64,000 nucleotides of DNA, taken from NCBI GenBank assembly GCA_004764695.1, contig SMSO01000031.1:2031048-2095047 (forward strand), given 5' to 3'. Positions 30,901-39,712 of the stretch are shown in pieces. The stretch comes from Schizochytrium sp. TIO01. Its lineage: Eukaryota > Sar > Bigyra > Thraustochytrida > Thraustochytriidae. Position numbers and translations under genes: made by a program. The notes beneath the pieces were generated by a model, which saw only the letters and a program-made list of their open reading frames with translations, made no database searches and was not told the origin of the DNA. Numbering within the stretch: position 1 is the stretch's first letter; each line of letters begins with the position of its first letter.

Positions 30901-32010
30901 CAGTGTATGATTCGTGCATTGGCTAAGTAGATTCTCTTCATGAGAAAGGCTACGTCCGCCTGGTTTGACCAGACGAGAACCTTGGAAGATCTTAGCAAAC
31001 ACTTCTACAGATTCACCATTGAGCTGACGATCATGGACTGAGCTTTTTGCAAAGGATAGAATACGATCAAGTCGATTCTGTCGATCGCCGCTCAAATCTG
31101 GATTGAAAGTGGAATGACCCTTCAGATGCTGGAAAAGAGGATCGCCCTTCTTCATTAAACGTCTATTTGAAGAAGGCGCGCGTGCTGAAATACGAGCAAA
31201 CACATCCAGAATCTCGGCAGATACCGGCGAATAACGCCATAGTACATTCTCAAAACACTCAGAGTCCCATGCGCAGCTTCCATAAACATATGATTCAAAC
31301 ATATCCCACAGATTTCCTGTGCAAACAGTGTCACAAATTGTGGTGTTTGAAAAGAAGCACTCGGATACGTCACTGTTATAGTCAGTATTGTAGGAATTGT
31401 CATCATTCATGAAGCGACTGCAAGTTTCAGCACTACAAGAGGCTTGTGTACGCAAATACTGCATATCCGATGATGGATGGCAATCCTCGAGCTCTGGGTC
31501 ACAGCAAAAGTCATACACAAGTTCAAGACAGCCTTCACTGGATTTGCGGTTCTGACATTGCTCATTATAGCACGGATGCAGCCACGTAACGTTGCCAAAA
31601 GGTTCGTCTTCAAGCTCATCAATTCGCCAGCACTCATCGAGATTGATGTAACTGTTGACCGCATCTTCTAGATGGCGCTCATCTTTTGTTGCCAGAGCTT
31701 TCTGGCGCAATTCTTCAGAGGAAAGTCTGCGCGAATGCTTTGGTTTATTATTACGTTCAATCTGGTTCAGCGCTTCAACGAGCTTCGTTTGATGAAGACG
31801 CCGGTGATTTAGTGCATTCGTCAGTGCCCGATGGCCGTCATGTGCAGGCTTGTTGAATGGCGAACTCCGAGTTCCTTGTCCACTTAGAATTTCTATGCCG
31901 TTTCCAAGGAAGCGACGCTTTGTTTCGCTTGAGCCAGGATCAACCTTTAAGCCACAACACAGGGCAAGGATGGTTGCGAGGTAGAGGCAAAGAAAGTCCG
32001 TAGATTTCAT
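21907..32010 (-). CDS. Giant secreted cysteine-rich repeat protein with EGF modules
   Basis: This is a 3367-aa single frame. Residues 1-20 form a signal peptide (hydrophobic core FLCLYLATILALCCG). Residues ~363-910 hold four tandem units of 132-144 aa whose conserved Cys are at 365, 497, 641 and 777; each unit contains a WP....P motif (IWPADIEMP, VWPEGYEMP, TWPTSVAFP, IWPTSEQKP). Near 1140-1175 is a DUF4215/Myxococcus-type repeat (CGDGVLSWGEVCDDGNN). Residues ~1650-2600 are extremely Cys/Trp/Tyr/Glu-rich. EGF-like modules lie near 2855-2975 and 3265-3300 (CSGHGEC...CECTGSWTG). Pro/Thr/Ser linkers flank a domain at ~3035-3260, and the last ~15 residues are hydrophobic, like a GPI or tail anchor. 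Many N-glycosylation sequons occur. A cell-surface, wall or scale structural or adhesion role is inferred; the specific family is unknown. Confidence 0.85.
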   Translation of the reverse strand: MKSTDFLCLYLATILALCCGLKVDPGSSETKRRFLGNGIEILSGQGTRSSPFNKPAHDGHRALTNALNHRRLHQTKLVEALNQIERNNKPKHSRRLSSEELRQKALATKDERHLEDAVNSYINLDECWRIDELEDEPFGNVTWLHPCYNEQCQNRKSSEGCLELVYDFCCDPELEDCHPSSDMQYLRTQASCSAETCSRFMNDDNSYNTDYNSDVSECFFSNTTICDTVCTGNLWDMFESYVYGSCAWDSECFENVLWRYSPVSAEILDVFARISARAPSSNRRLMKKGDPLFQHLKGHSTFNPDLSGDRQNRLDRILSFAKSSVHDRQLNGESVEVFAKIFQGSRLVKPGGRSLSHEENLLSQCTNHTLSNIFDSFSQIDQMECTPFGNHSCETVMNCTHDLLKNIAAYNGFSTAGMTMFEIAGYDFVQYELYCLEAMANCTYSDLVEIWPADIEMPENESITFVSAFVNEIMSCEFEGDFYNSFDDDSKWGFTNCKPDILPLLFQAFSELDQENCSPMNSHYACSPALVNCTFDAVDKVATLQGINNGTLSGFDILLEYGEDSFVCLDAISYLENSTFLRDVWPEGYEMPSLEAIQFVSKFFRAILQCSDDEFNDFDDSYDTHYESDHGSGSNQSDMICTSDMLVQYVDAVEKTGMDSCLPTQKYCGDTLVCLEQVIIALNNGEEIVDENYGAVYGANCPIILMQYGMEWLNATWPTSVAFPSTATMATLTEISSQIGECLSEWDDSSDNYDTDTGKEYDAIYDELVKYYSNFNCESSDLIQYLQNFEANGIRECIGEFNSTTCSRMEGCLGYVLELFSVNSPENLDESNGLFSCAARVAFSDDFDSIWPTSEQKPAQDVIDYATFLFRAFMNCEYYGYPMGGTTEENYDSTWDYSAECIVENQGVLDQCHEGCCDLFDRFVVYGNVSAFPTDSSLAGFKCGQMALAGDSTDNILQCLRLECGSCYASGTGPYGRPGAEQKYSDTNPYNDECMAAVYDHCTTHPDEANCKRECPYSQCDTRKLDCPCEEDACQAYYNGSFAETQQCTALHDRVVLSYLRQGFLYPDSPWVRAYLEASSGITLSPPTGDFQLTEDLLSFADQVACPMLDQIVDCVNSTVQYCNSDRGFWSSACRELSSCGDGVLSWGEVCDDGNNFDFTDGCQSCQWVATDWYCPEPGMACEYCVKDPNMQSYRPARKGVSGRSEGESGCPFCMNRRLPDRTNPCLTEECKAVSDYPSAVACDEVVAEYCAALDQQGSHDPGCKAYENKSTFFAIPQITSCTYSTRSVNIEGDYLKSVKFVIVECPVTDPTGEGRDVTPMVPYWAPLYALSSDDVSNLDPMTKKLLEVKALTEEDVLVPMTTLTDHETTPYDDAMIYKSNNGYNEPIAEWSNPFRSRVARLTVNNTRDYLPESCDWPDGEYDLNLLPPCDDSMATVARQGLKEMKWKGALREQWEFLDFADISTADLSKFTCNPKPNTIQFAVQVSTTRMEWVGGTEQEVERHEVNCDRYMRENDGQWPQNAETVCDTWESLFKNGYMKVSFGQRLYQQGCLNTDCSEQIAHCEMVPITKGRPQTNPELFATKSEVLLEAIRDVAAASSWQDVKKSLVSVSALAASTPIAGALDIFNSVTIHGTITKFKKDVRWYCPYSWGIWNETTWTYERNPDWVSDPCCNWELQDIMCCPIQDVPTGVVRTVTGFEEDKLDICQHPDLMKQTFTNLFTTMEDATKLANELSRKVDPGEFENVWEFIEECAELIYKSENINSDADCYCKYSKAQDGRCETSMKDMPKCYAECFREIYSEKNPYIVYYLKEQWSISEPISTDVEDENDRFANAWLEHMTEYGCEGEQSWHSDIGYAGFQWRCNDTCLEEMACDYQAGLRIYLSERYEETGEYIAEWQLNSDTEACESLGGERVCAYSYNDICYDYECLIPEVQERFPDTPCDGFSTCREECMGSCESEMACNATGGTWINGGTCCPPDAFVHTNEYSDYKDCKYYPPGSPSSWELRDEVCCSAYDGSWRMNMYGGECCLGAWAEYEWDGEVYSYCQDYVDTWTQCYECYQENCEPLMFECHECYSESEKCCGEEYVSQNETACLSYTSCNDRSIYNEEECVGDEPFCAWDGGWPSSQAARCEVQLWYTEGGYSQENCENLGFTWIDNNGWTYCGRELAANASSQDCFQFDLCERESWEKRFPGWEAPANGEWGGFECQPGCYINSTSSSVQSKEHYEWGYSGCTIVLDFPDEDRVMWFGGPWNEDQGWCMIHSWDLKNLVNEGLAADQEEACLNAGGELNDVAFYFEPSRYATEEQCDAGQCEGTINSWRRHPETGFYSGEQPWSEEQCLRLSSKQCDKWCPSCMYSDSNGACFHNETYEILYNTLQEVCEETEGYEWYSCPEPDIYLNDWYEVSTVCQAPNPEYPEAVNNQLSCWANFQRCSTEKCSLRGDCMNMYGGVMDFTTEHCTDPSWEYGDRFWGEEVVEENGYSYSSYVSCSWSQRDVIQGVCLGERSISEGCGYEKWYLWHSLGCKQEGIYTEEDCIAVNATWYEPIRNAESCSIPGCKLNRWDVRQYSEEDCIYCGGEVVNMGHWQGGNLMKPFVRQFSFKPNGREMESVNKWIPRQAYYLVQEQLKNPVMRAFAQYKMQELLVRYNLYNKVLETISCDCSGTSSSESECFETQKGGALSTEQELPLGQTLSAGSGVTVVTSSIITEEARRRLVETNASFTSVSVTEYSAGIYSKHEPCQDEDASSFDAFAVINTGGLVVGQLIGNGRGLNITGAVESVLLCLPAREDITLREDVFDTYAVGKMDAEGIVRPVLFENDTSIYVERTASQICIEIAEGGVYYPIFRVADSLTTSTKTCSSCSSSSGTCVLGSDDTVQCICRCGFSGAACDAGCSFYCNDNGVCDDSTHVCTCNQGNTAALYTGSACGRMNCPMDSDGISCGGHGDCSIETGDAVCTCHVGWIGDACTSPDTNLTAGGELGYGSSLTEVENSNSFSFAVSSPTTSSPTADSGTSSTDSPTQVPTRAPTPAPTKPAPEPLVTFKVSMSQNILKAKNNTAAVSTALSNLKSSVSGSLPESVRDKVDIKITIKQTTTGSMSLDTSQAMDTNGLRYIKNAIAAQKCTGFATCNVTTWIETNRRERRRRSLSTASVGYSIEKSIEEDEVENGNTDDEVIEVSSLATLIEAEASAENVVFTASVNSVATPVQTSSLVIKAVPKESALQSIEEAESGEALDVSSVQMSLDASVIQSAVESSTELSVSAIEEDLCEGRTCSGHGECVEDTDAGTSTCECTGSWTGSQCEVGTSAPTPSPTSAPVTSPSSPTKAPTSPTAAPTAQPTSEPTAPVISDAAHIYQHPILYICAMLMALI

Positions 32011-34193
32011 ATTGCTATTTGTGAGGTTTATATGTATAGGTATAAACCTTCAGCACAACTAGTTTGCCGAATGGCTGGGAAGTATATTGCGCCTTCCCAG
32101 GTCACTTTTGTACAATTCAAGACCAATCTTAGAAGCACGAGTAGATAGACCTCCAACAATGAGGTTCGGGTTTTGAAACTAGAGGTCCTAGGTTGATCTG
32201 AAAAATGTACATCCTATTTTTTTCGAGCAGCTGATACTTAAGTTTTTTTGAAGTGTTCAATGGCAGTTTCTTTGTTCATATAAGCTTATCCGTGCATAAG
32301 CAGTGTGTTACACCACCCACTCAAAATAATACTATTTTGGGTTACCCGAGGTACTGTATGGTCCAAAATATGGGTTTCTGTATATGACTATTTGGAACCA
32401 TTTTCATTTATACCTGCTACCTTTTCTGTCAAATATTGCTGCAGATGATATAATTCCAAAGCTGGTATACGATTTTTTGTTTTGTTTTGTTTTGTTTTCA
32501 TAAAGACAAAGTATGGCATGCGCAGGTATTATTTTAATTGAAAGACTCTCTTTGCCTTGGAAACAGATACATGGAATGAAAACTTCGGGTTTCCTTTGTT
32601 GGCAAATTTATGCTCCAAGTTAGCGATACCAACCCACCATCACAGTTCATTTTACCCAGGCTGATAGCTTCCAAAAACAGGCTGCTCGGATAGATTCAAG
32701 CCGTCTGGGCCGAAAACACTGCCAGCCTCAAGTCTTTACTACACAGCTCCATTTTCTTTGTTGTTACTTTTTTTTTTCTTTTCCCTATTAAGACAGGCAA
32801 CACAAACTAGTTCTCCGCATCACTTCCTGAGAATATTCATAATCACTCTAGAAAGTAAAGATTATGAGTTAAGTGGAGGGACAGACTCGATTTCGCGCGA
32901 CAATCGCGACAGTTTCATCAACACCCGGCTCATGCACTAGGAGTATTGACAGTGGAGGGACAAAAACATTCTCTGAACAAATGCACATCTACTTGAATTC
33001 ATAGCTGAATAGATACCGTTTCAATACAACAATAATGTTCTACTTTGCTCATCATTCTTTAAATAAGAGCTTCTGATAGTAGGAGGACTACTTGCATCCC
33101 TCCACTACTGTGCACAAGGCCTGCGTCAAAAAGGCGAAGTGTAAAGGTTAACAACGGTTACAAATACCAAAGTCCTCGTAAATCTTAACGGTCCCATCTT
33201 CAAGCTAGAATAGATCAGCTATAAAGGCGTATAAGAAAGCTGACCCAAACTTATACATTTGATATTAGGGGACGGTTTTCTCCAACACAAATCTTCACAT
33301 TTTAAAAGTAATTCACCTTGCTGAGTATGGATTTACCAATACCTAATGACAAAGTGTGCTTTCCTAAAATCCCAACCTCTGATTCAACCTTTTTCCCTTG
33401 CATTGTGGCTACACAGGAGGGGTCATACTATGCTCTCTCTTGTTCATGCTGTTGCAACTTTGAACCAAAGGGCAACCTGCCACTTTATTTTGTTAGTCTG
33501 TCTTTGGTCGCTTCGTAACCTTTTTTAACTATTTTACAGAGTCATCAACTTGATGTAGGTAATATTCTTCCATAGAGCGGGTGTCCCTTTCTTGAACTGA
33601 CTGAATAGATCGACTTTGTGGGCCTGCTCATTGCGAAACTAAATATTGATAAACCAATGTTGTCTAAGACCTCCAGGAGGGCTGAATCATATGCATGATC
33701 AAATCTTTCTATGTGCCGGTGAACAGTGGAGCGGGGCAATCTTTGGAATCATGAAAAATAAAAGGTCCACCCCGTCACCGGAACTGCGCAACGAATCTAC
33801 AGGGAATAATGGGAACATATAGGTAAATAAACTCATTTAATATATATAAAATTGGTGAATAGTTTCCTTTTAAAAAGACACATTGGTGGAGTCCTTTAAC
33901 GGCTAGTTTTATAGAACATGAGGTCAAATAAGGCTTCAATCTGACAGTAGTAGAAAAATTCTGAGCAACATGCGAAGCGGGCTTGCGAAAAGGTACTGAT
34001 ATTCACAGCACGGCTCGAGTCAGGTAGCGGAACTGCCGCAGAGCGAAGGTTAAGTAAACTGGCACTCGCCTGGCCGTGATCACGTGCTAAGCAAGCGGTC
34101 CACGAAGTGCAGTTCAGCCGCGCTTCGCTTCTCGTCAAGTATTGGCAAGGAGAAGTTACTTGTTGACATAGTTGGCGAAAAGGTTAAGACAAG
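32011..34193. other. Divergent intergenic region, 2.2 kb
   Basis: No gene is supported between the giant protein (-) and the next coiled-coil gene (+). It contains a (TTTTG)n run at 32475-32498 and a TTTCGCGCGA element at 32891. The longest frames are 60-80 codons without features. Confidence 0.5.
32475..32498. repeat. (TTTTG)n microsatellite
   Basis: About five TTTTG pentanucleotides. Confidence 0.8.
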
Positions 34194-36605
34194 ATGGGCT
34201 ATGCAAGCCTCCATGTTGCCAAAAAGCATGTGACAGAGGTCTCCGACATCAACAGCAGAAGCTTCCCTAGCAGCAGGCAAGACACTTCGCATACAAGCTC
34301 TGGGCACCTGGCTTTTGATCAACATATCAGCAACAATCAATTGCCTGAAGAATATAATCATCAGACTGCCTCCGTTCAAGTACATAGTTTGGACAATCGT
34401 GATTTCCCAGCAACCTCTGTTGCACCTATCAATGGACCTATCGGTCAAGACAACTCTGAGCAAGATGAGGTTAAGCTCATTAAAAAACGAATGGAGCACG
34501 AACGTAAGATACGTCTTGAAACCGCGAGACGCCACAAAAAACTATTGAGGAAGAAAAAAGAGCGCCAGTTGATGGAGGAAAATGAGCGTCGTCGAGCTCT
34601 TCAAGAACGGCACGTCCGAAGACGTCAAGCAAGTGAGCACATAAGTTTATGCACACAAACACAGTCACAATCTCAAGCATCACAAAGTTTAAACGACACT
34701 AGTTCTAAACGAAGTTCTCCACCCCAACAAGCTAAAGGAAGGCCAAGAGGCCCATCCTCTATCTCAGATCGCTTCAGTCATGCTGATTTAAGGGTAGATG
34801 AAACGCAGTCTCATGCTATTGCTCGACCTCTTCCCTCTGTAAGTGGACGAACCATATATTCAGAGCAAGCATTCGAAACCATGTCATTTGCCGACAGTGC
34901 GGCTCAGTTTAGAGAGGAAGCTATGCGGCTCCGAGATTGGTATTCTGTGCTAGATCAGAAAGAGCTTCATGAATTCGCCATGTTCTCCCCTTCCTCGCGA
35001 CAAATATCAAACACTTTACACGAAACACAGGGAGAAGATGATGATAGTATTGCAGAGACTTTTTCATGCCTTTCTACTCAGACACGGGAAATAACACCTA
35101 GTGAACAATATGTCAATCAAGGGAAGGTGCATCGACAAACTATTGCCCCTGCACATCGTCAAATAGACAGTGCATGTAGTAGAACAAGTAACCTTATGGA
35201 CTCTTGTGTTTCATCAAAAGCAGCGCAAAAGATACGGCAGGGTGTACAACCACTTAAAGATCCAAAAATTCAGATTCAAACACAAGATCCACAAGCTTCA
35301 GCTATTGATGGCCTTGTAGCACCAAGACCAGAAGAAAATATGATGTATTATGGTATCCAGACTGAGCCAGTTCAAGGGTGCATGTCAGAAGATTGGAAAA
35401 TGCAAGATGACCCTTCAAATTTGGAAGATTCTCTTGAATTTGGACTTGATACTGGTAGCAATGCCCAACAAAATAAACCTTCTACATCGTGCTCGCGTGG
35501 TAGTCCACGATCTGTCCTTTCTTCTCAGACAAAGTCATCGGTCCGAAACGATACTATTCCAAACGAGGAACCCAATAATACTTTTGGTAAGAGAGAATCT
35601 CTTCATGAAAATTTACCCCCGTCTGGCCGTCATCGACAAAAGCAACATGATTCAAAACCCAAGAAACGTTGGGGTGGAGGGCGAGAGTCTCGGGAGGATC
35701 GACGGAGACGCGAAGCATACGAACGAAGGATGCGATATGCGAAAGAGTGCATCCCAAAGGTGCACGCTTTACCAACGGCAGACGAAGGTTTCGGACATGG
35801 TGAAGTCTCTAATGTGAAGGCTAGAAATATTGATGAAGCAAACTGTGTTTCCACAAATCAATCTTCAAAGAGACTTTCAAGCTACGAGCCCAAACAACCC
35901 ATGTATGTACCGCACCACAGCTGTGTGGCTAGTTCGGAGAATTCTAGAGAACAAGATGTTCAGAATCCCGAAAACAGCCTTGACTTGACTATGAAAGAAG
36001 AGCAGCTAAAAGCATCCTTGCAAAAACTTGATCAGGAGCTACATCGTCGCCGTCGCCGCTGGAACAATCCTTCAGAAGACTGGATACGGCGCGATAGGCA
36101 TAATCAGTATGACGAGGGAGGGGTAGAAAATGCTACATCTAATGTAAACCAACTTTCGTCGAAAATTCACAGGGACCAGCACCACATTCAGAAGGCCTCC
36201 AAGGAGACATCGACTAAAGCCGCACAAAGTATTAATACTCAAACTATTGGAGGCATACAACAAAATCACTTTCAAGAACGTCCTCAACTTGTTTCTTCAC
36301 AGCAGCACCAGCATTCTTTGGAATGGCAATTGCCAATTAAACCCGTGATTCCAATGCGGCACCCCAGGCATGATGAAATGGCTGACCCTCGGCATGCAAC
36401 TCCTCCCCAACAAACTCCAACTCTAGATGTGGAAAAGAAAAACTCTCTGCAAGGTATAACATTACACGGGTGTGGTTCAGAAGCTAAAAGACCTTTGACG
36501 CCAACACCAAGTCGTGGAACTGTACCAGGAGGTCGATATTTGCCAGGAAGGCCTCGTCCGGATGGCGTGATTAAAGTGCACAACAACTTTAGCCTTCTTG
36601 ATTAG
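34194..36605 (+). CDS. Charged coiled-coil protein, function unknown
   Basis: This 803-aa protein starts at the ATG at 34194. Residues ~95-150 form a highly basic helix (KKRMEHERKIRLETARRHKK, then KKKERQLMEENERRRALQER). Ser/Gln/Thr-rich disordered segments follow. A second charged helix at ~490-525 includes WGGGRESREDRRRREAYERR, and a third lies at ~595-620 (EEQLKASLQKLDQELHRRRR). The extreme C-terminus is Gly/Pro/Arg-rich (GTVPGGRYLPGRPRPDG). No enzymatic domain is visible. The pattern of short basic coiled coils separated by low-complexity linkers is common in centrosomal and ciliary proteins such as CCDC66, but I cannot assign a family. It ends only 86 bp from the convergent LRRC40-like gene. 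Confidence 0.75.
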   Translation: MGYASLHVAKKHVTEVSDINSRSFPSSRQDTSHTSSGHLAFDQHISNNQLPEEYNHQTASVQVHSLDNRDFPATSVAPINGPIGQDNSEQDEVKLIKKRMEHERKIRLETARRHKKLLRKKKERQLMEENERRRALQERHVRRRQASEHISLCTQTQSQSQASQSLNDTSSKRSSPPQQAKGRPRGPSSISDRFSHADLRVDETQSHAIARPLPSVSGRTIYSEQAFETMSFADSAAQFREEAMRLRDWYSVLDQKELHEFAMFSPSSRQISNTLHETQGEDDDSIAETFSCLSTQTREITPSEQYVNQGKVHRQTIAPAHRQIDSACSRTSNLMDSCVSSKAAQKIRQGVQPLKDPKIQIQTQDPQASAIDGLVAPRPEENMMYYGIQTEPVQGCMSEDWKMQDDPSNLEDSLEFGLDTGSNAQQNKPSTSCSRGSPRSVLSSQTKSSVRNDTIPNEEPNNTFGKRESLHENLPPSGRHRQKQHDSKPKKRWGGGRESREDRRRREAYERRMRYAKECIPKVHALPTADEGFGHGEVSNVKARNIDEANCVSTNQSSKRLSSYEPKQPMYVPHHSCVASSENSREQDVQNPENSLDLTMKEEQLKASLQKLDQELHRRRRRWNNPSEDWIRRDRHNQYDEGGVENATSNVNQLSSKIHRDQHHIQKASKETSTKAAQSINTQTIGGIQQNHFQERPQLVSSQQHQHSLEWQLPIKPVIPMRHPRHDEMADPRHATPPQQTPTLDVEKKNSLQGITLHGCGSEAKRPLTPTPSRGTVPGGRYLPGRPRPDGVIKVHNNFSLLD

Positions 36606-36691
36606 TTGCGAAGTTTATTATGTGATTCTCCATCGGGAAAGAGAAACACAAAAACAATCAATAAGTTCAGTGAAGCAATAACCGTTTAAAT

Positions 36692-39022
36692 TTATTTGTT
36701 AGCAGCTGAAGCACGTGTGGCTCTCAAAAGAGTGGCTCTATCACGTGCAAGTTGCCTCTTGAAGCCATGACGTGCAGCAGCACTCATGCTTATATCGTTT
36801 TCAATCCTATCCTCCAATTCTCTGATCTTAGCTTCCAGATTTGCAAGGTCAAGAGACGGAGCTTGTGCAGATGATGCAGAAGCAGGCGGGGTGCTGCGAG
36901 AAGCAACGCGCGAGGATGGAACTGTGACTGTTGTTGTTGTTGTTGTTGTTGTTGGCGAGGTTGTACGAATCATATTGTTGTTGCTGCTAGTGTTATTGAA
37001 GTTGTCATGGGTTTCAAGTGGGTGTGCCTTTTCAACCTTGCTTTCTACTTGTTGAGTAGGACAACGACTTCGCAAGTATTGGATAAGCGAGTTGCTTCCC
37101 TCTGCTATGACATGGGGTCGGATCGCACGCTGCGGGTTTCCAGCAATTAGCAAGGTTTGAAGTCGAGACAGCAAAGCGAGCTGCGCTGGGATGTTGTAAA
37201 GGTTCCCGTTTTCTAAGTTCAGATATTCAAGTGCTGAGAGATCAAAAAGCCCATCGGGGAGTTCTTCCAAGCCATTGTTCGATAGGTCAAGCTTGATCAA
37301 TTTCCGAAGAGGCGATAGAGATGTGCGGACAATGGGGATTTGGTTGAAACCAAGTAGTAGTTCCTCCAGTTTGTTTTCGGCCCCTGAACCCTGTATTATA
37401 CATGTTGGCAAGGCTGTCAGCTTATTTTGCCGAAGATCGAGGATTCGAAGATGAGGAAGACTGCAACCAAAATCAATTTTCTCAATTTGGTTTCGACGAA
37501 GCCGGAGTTCCTCGAGATGATGGCATGCAGAGAACGAGTGCGGACCAATTGTTTGCAAGTGGTTTTCTTCGAGATTCAAACTGACTAAAGAACGCCAAGC
37601 GCGAGGTTGAATATCCTGGGGAGGTACAATTGTAAGGAAATTGCAGGATAGGCTCAACTCTACCAGGGGTCTTGCTGACTCATCTGCATCATTAGGGCCT
37701 TGGGGTTGTCCAAGGGCATGTTTCTCCAAAAGTACATTAAGGCTTTCCGTAAAGGATCCGCCGTCTTGTAGAAGGCCTTGCAAATTGAGGATTCCAGATC
37801 CACAGGCTCTTGCATGGGCATCGCGAAGGCGGTCGTCGTTCCACAAAAGCTTCTGAAGTGGGTCCATATTACTTGCGGACTCAATGTTGGGCTCGATTGC
37901 GCTCGCTAGCTCAAGCACTTGAGGTTTGGTTCCTTTTGTACGTAAGTAGGCTTTGAGTTTCTCAGTGCCAGCTTGCAGCATAGAGACCCGAATGCCTCTG
38001 AATGGATTTCCGATTGCATTTAATCCCTGGATACTTGACATATAACCGAGGCCGGGTGGAAGTGTTGATAAATTATTATTTGTCACATCAAGCATCTTGA
38101 GCTTGATACAGCCACAGAGACTTTCCTCATCAAGATCTGCAAGCTTATTCTCGCTGAGATCGAGGACAGAAAGGTTTGGTGCATGGTGTAGGTCGAGTCC
38201 GCGAATAGAGACCAGTTTGTTGAAACCTATGAGGAGCTGATCAAGATGTACATTGTGAGCAAGAGGGCCCATTCTCTCTAATGCGTTCTGACGAGCATCG
38301 ATAATCTTTACCTTTTGGAGATGTTGCACCGCAAGATAGGTTAGGCAGTTGTTAGCAACCATGAGCTCTTGAAGGTTAGGGACCTTGCTCAGCAAATCAT
38401 CTCCCAGATTACTTAGCTGATTGTCGCTAAGAAGAAGCTGTTCAAGTCCACGAGGTAGTGCCTCAATCATTTGGAGTCGGTTATGACGAATGTCCAGGAC
38501 TCGCAAAGCATCCATGTGAGCGAATGCCTGCGGTAGAACTTGAATCTCATTGTGAGGGCAACAAAAAACCACCAAGTCTTGCCAGGGAACGCAATTATCT
38601 AATGAATAGATCCGGTTGTGCGACGCGGAAAGTTTCTTGAGAACTTCAAGTGCCTGTAGCGCAACCGGAATGTCTTCAAGGTCGTTATTGTCAAGTTGAA
38701 CAGAGGCGACGGTGTCGCGGATTTCTTCAAAGGCTTCAGGGTCCACATGATTGAGCTGGTTACCTCCCAGTCGGATCTCTGTGCAGGCAATCGACGACCA
38801 CCAAGACTCATCGCTGGCACAGCCAGTTCCAAATTTAAGCATGAGATCTCGAGTGAGCTCTTGCAATCCCGCATTTGTGAGATTGAGAACACCCGAGCCT
38901 CGTGCTGCGCGGAACCTTTCATCAAGTGCTCTTCCTGAGCCACCTACTACGCCAGATGCTTCGTTTTCTTTACCCTTGCCGAAAAAGTTGTTGTTGCGAG
39001 GTCCTAGCCTCGAGGAAGCCAT
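36692..39022 (-). CDS. Leucine-rich repeat protein, LRRC40-like
   Basis: This 776-aa protein carries about twenty typical 22-24-residue LRRs in two blocks (~80-355 and ~440-650), with units such as LRVLDIRHNRLQMIEALP, LSVLDLSENKLADLD and LIKLDLSNNGLEELPDGL. The N-terminal segment ALDERFRAARGSGVLNLTNAGL followed by a WW pair matches the start of LRRC40, and the same sequence type recurs between the blocks (HARACGSGILNLQGL), showing an internal duplication. After the LRRs come a Thr-rich low-complexity stretch (from GTT repeats near 36930-36955) and a C-terminal coiled coil (LDLANLEAKIRELEDRI). LRRC40 has no settled biochemical role, so none is assigned. The first ATG at 39022 is used. Confidence 0.82.
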   Translation of the reverse strand: MASSRLGPRNNNFFGKGKENEASGVVGGSGRALDERFRAARGSGVLNLTNAGLQELTRDLMLKFGTGCASDESWWSSIACTEIRLGGNQLNHVDPEAFEEIRDTVASVQLDNNDLEDIPVALQALEVLKKLSASHNRIYSLDNCVPWQDLVVFCCPHNEIQVLPQAFAHMDALRVLDIRHNRLQMIEALPRGLEQLLLSDNQLSNLGDDLLSKVPNLQELMVANNCLTYLAVQHLQKVKIIDARQNALERMGPLAHNVHLDQLLIGFNKLVSIRGLDLHHAPNLSVLDLSENKLADLDEESLCGCIKLKMLDVTNNNLSTLPPGLGYMSSIQGLNAIGNPFRGIRVSMLQAGTEKLKAYLRTKGTKPQVLELASAIEPNIESASNMDPLQKLLWNDDRLRDAHARACGSGILNLQGLLQDGGSFTESLNVLLEKHALGQPQGPNDADESARPLVELSLSCNFLTIVPPQDIQPRAWRSLVSLNLEENHLQTIGPHSFSACHHLEELRLRRNQIEKIDFGCSLPHLRILDLRQNKLTALPTCIIQGSGAENKLEELLLGFNQIPIVRTSLSPLRKLIKLDLSNNGLEELPDGLFDLSALEYLNLENGNLYNIPAQLALLSRLQTLLIAGNPQRAIRPHVIAEGSNSLIQYLRSRCPTQQVESKVEKAHPLETHDNFNNTSSNNNMIRTTSPTTTTTTTTVTVPSSRVASRSTPPASASSAQAPSLDLANLEAKIRELEDRIENDISMSAAARHGFKRQLARDRATLLRATRASAANK

Positions 39023-39712
39023 TGTGCAGAAGCACCTTTGTCCACAAAGGGGATGATCCTTCTATGCTAATGCCTGATCGGCGATCACGGTGGGTCGCTT
39101 TGACTTGAAAAGATGAACGTGTCCTGTCGTGGGCAATCTATTGCCTCGATTACTTAGAAGAAGATTGTGAACCTAGAGTTGGCAATGCTGCAGTGGTTGA
39201 AGAGCTTCTTGATCGAGATCTGATTGTATTTTCGTGGTGGTTTCTCACAATCGGAATCGTTGCGCAAGTTGCCTCTCCTTTGTACTATTGAGAAAGCGTC
39301 CGTTATGACGTATGCTATGTTTGTAGTAATTAGATAAATGCAAGGTTTATTTGAGATATTTACCTTCCTAGTGAAACTTAGACTAGCTACCACCATCTGC
39401 CTACCTATGCATCAAGAGATAGGCAGGTATGATGGGTGGTATGGTGCGTTTCCACTTGCAAAGAACGATTGTTCCGACTTGAGGATTTAACCACGTCAAA
39501 ATATTGATGGGAGTAACCTCAGACAACTGAGAGTGCCCTAAATAATAAGTTAAATCTTAGTGATTAACAGTTATCAAGCAACAAACAATGCAACATTTTC
39601 TCTTCAACTTTCCAAAAGAAATAAAAACAACATCTTTTGGGGGGCAAAGCCAAAAGCGAAAGTGAGGGTGAGGCAACAGAAGAAGTGTCATATTTATTAT
39701 CATTATGCAAAA
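39023..39712. other. Intergenic, tandem genes
   Basis: A 690-bp gap between the UGPase stop and the LRRC40-like start, both on the minus strand. It is AT-rich with no gene seen. It must hold the LRRC40-like promoter and the UGPase 3' UTR. Confidence 0.5.
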
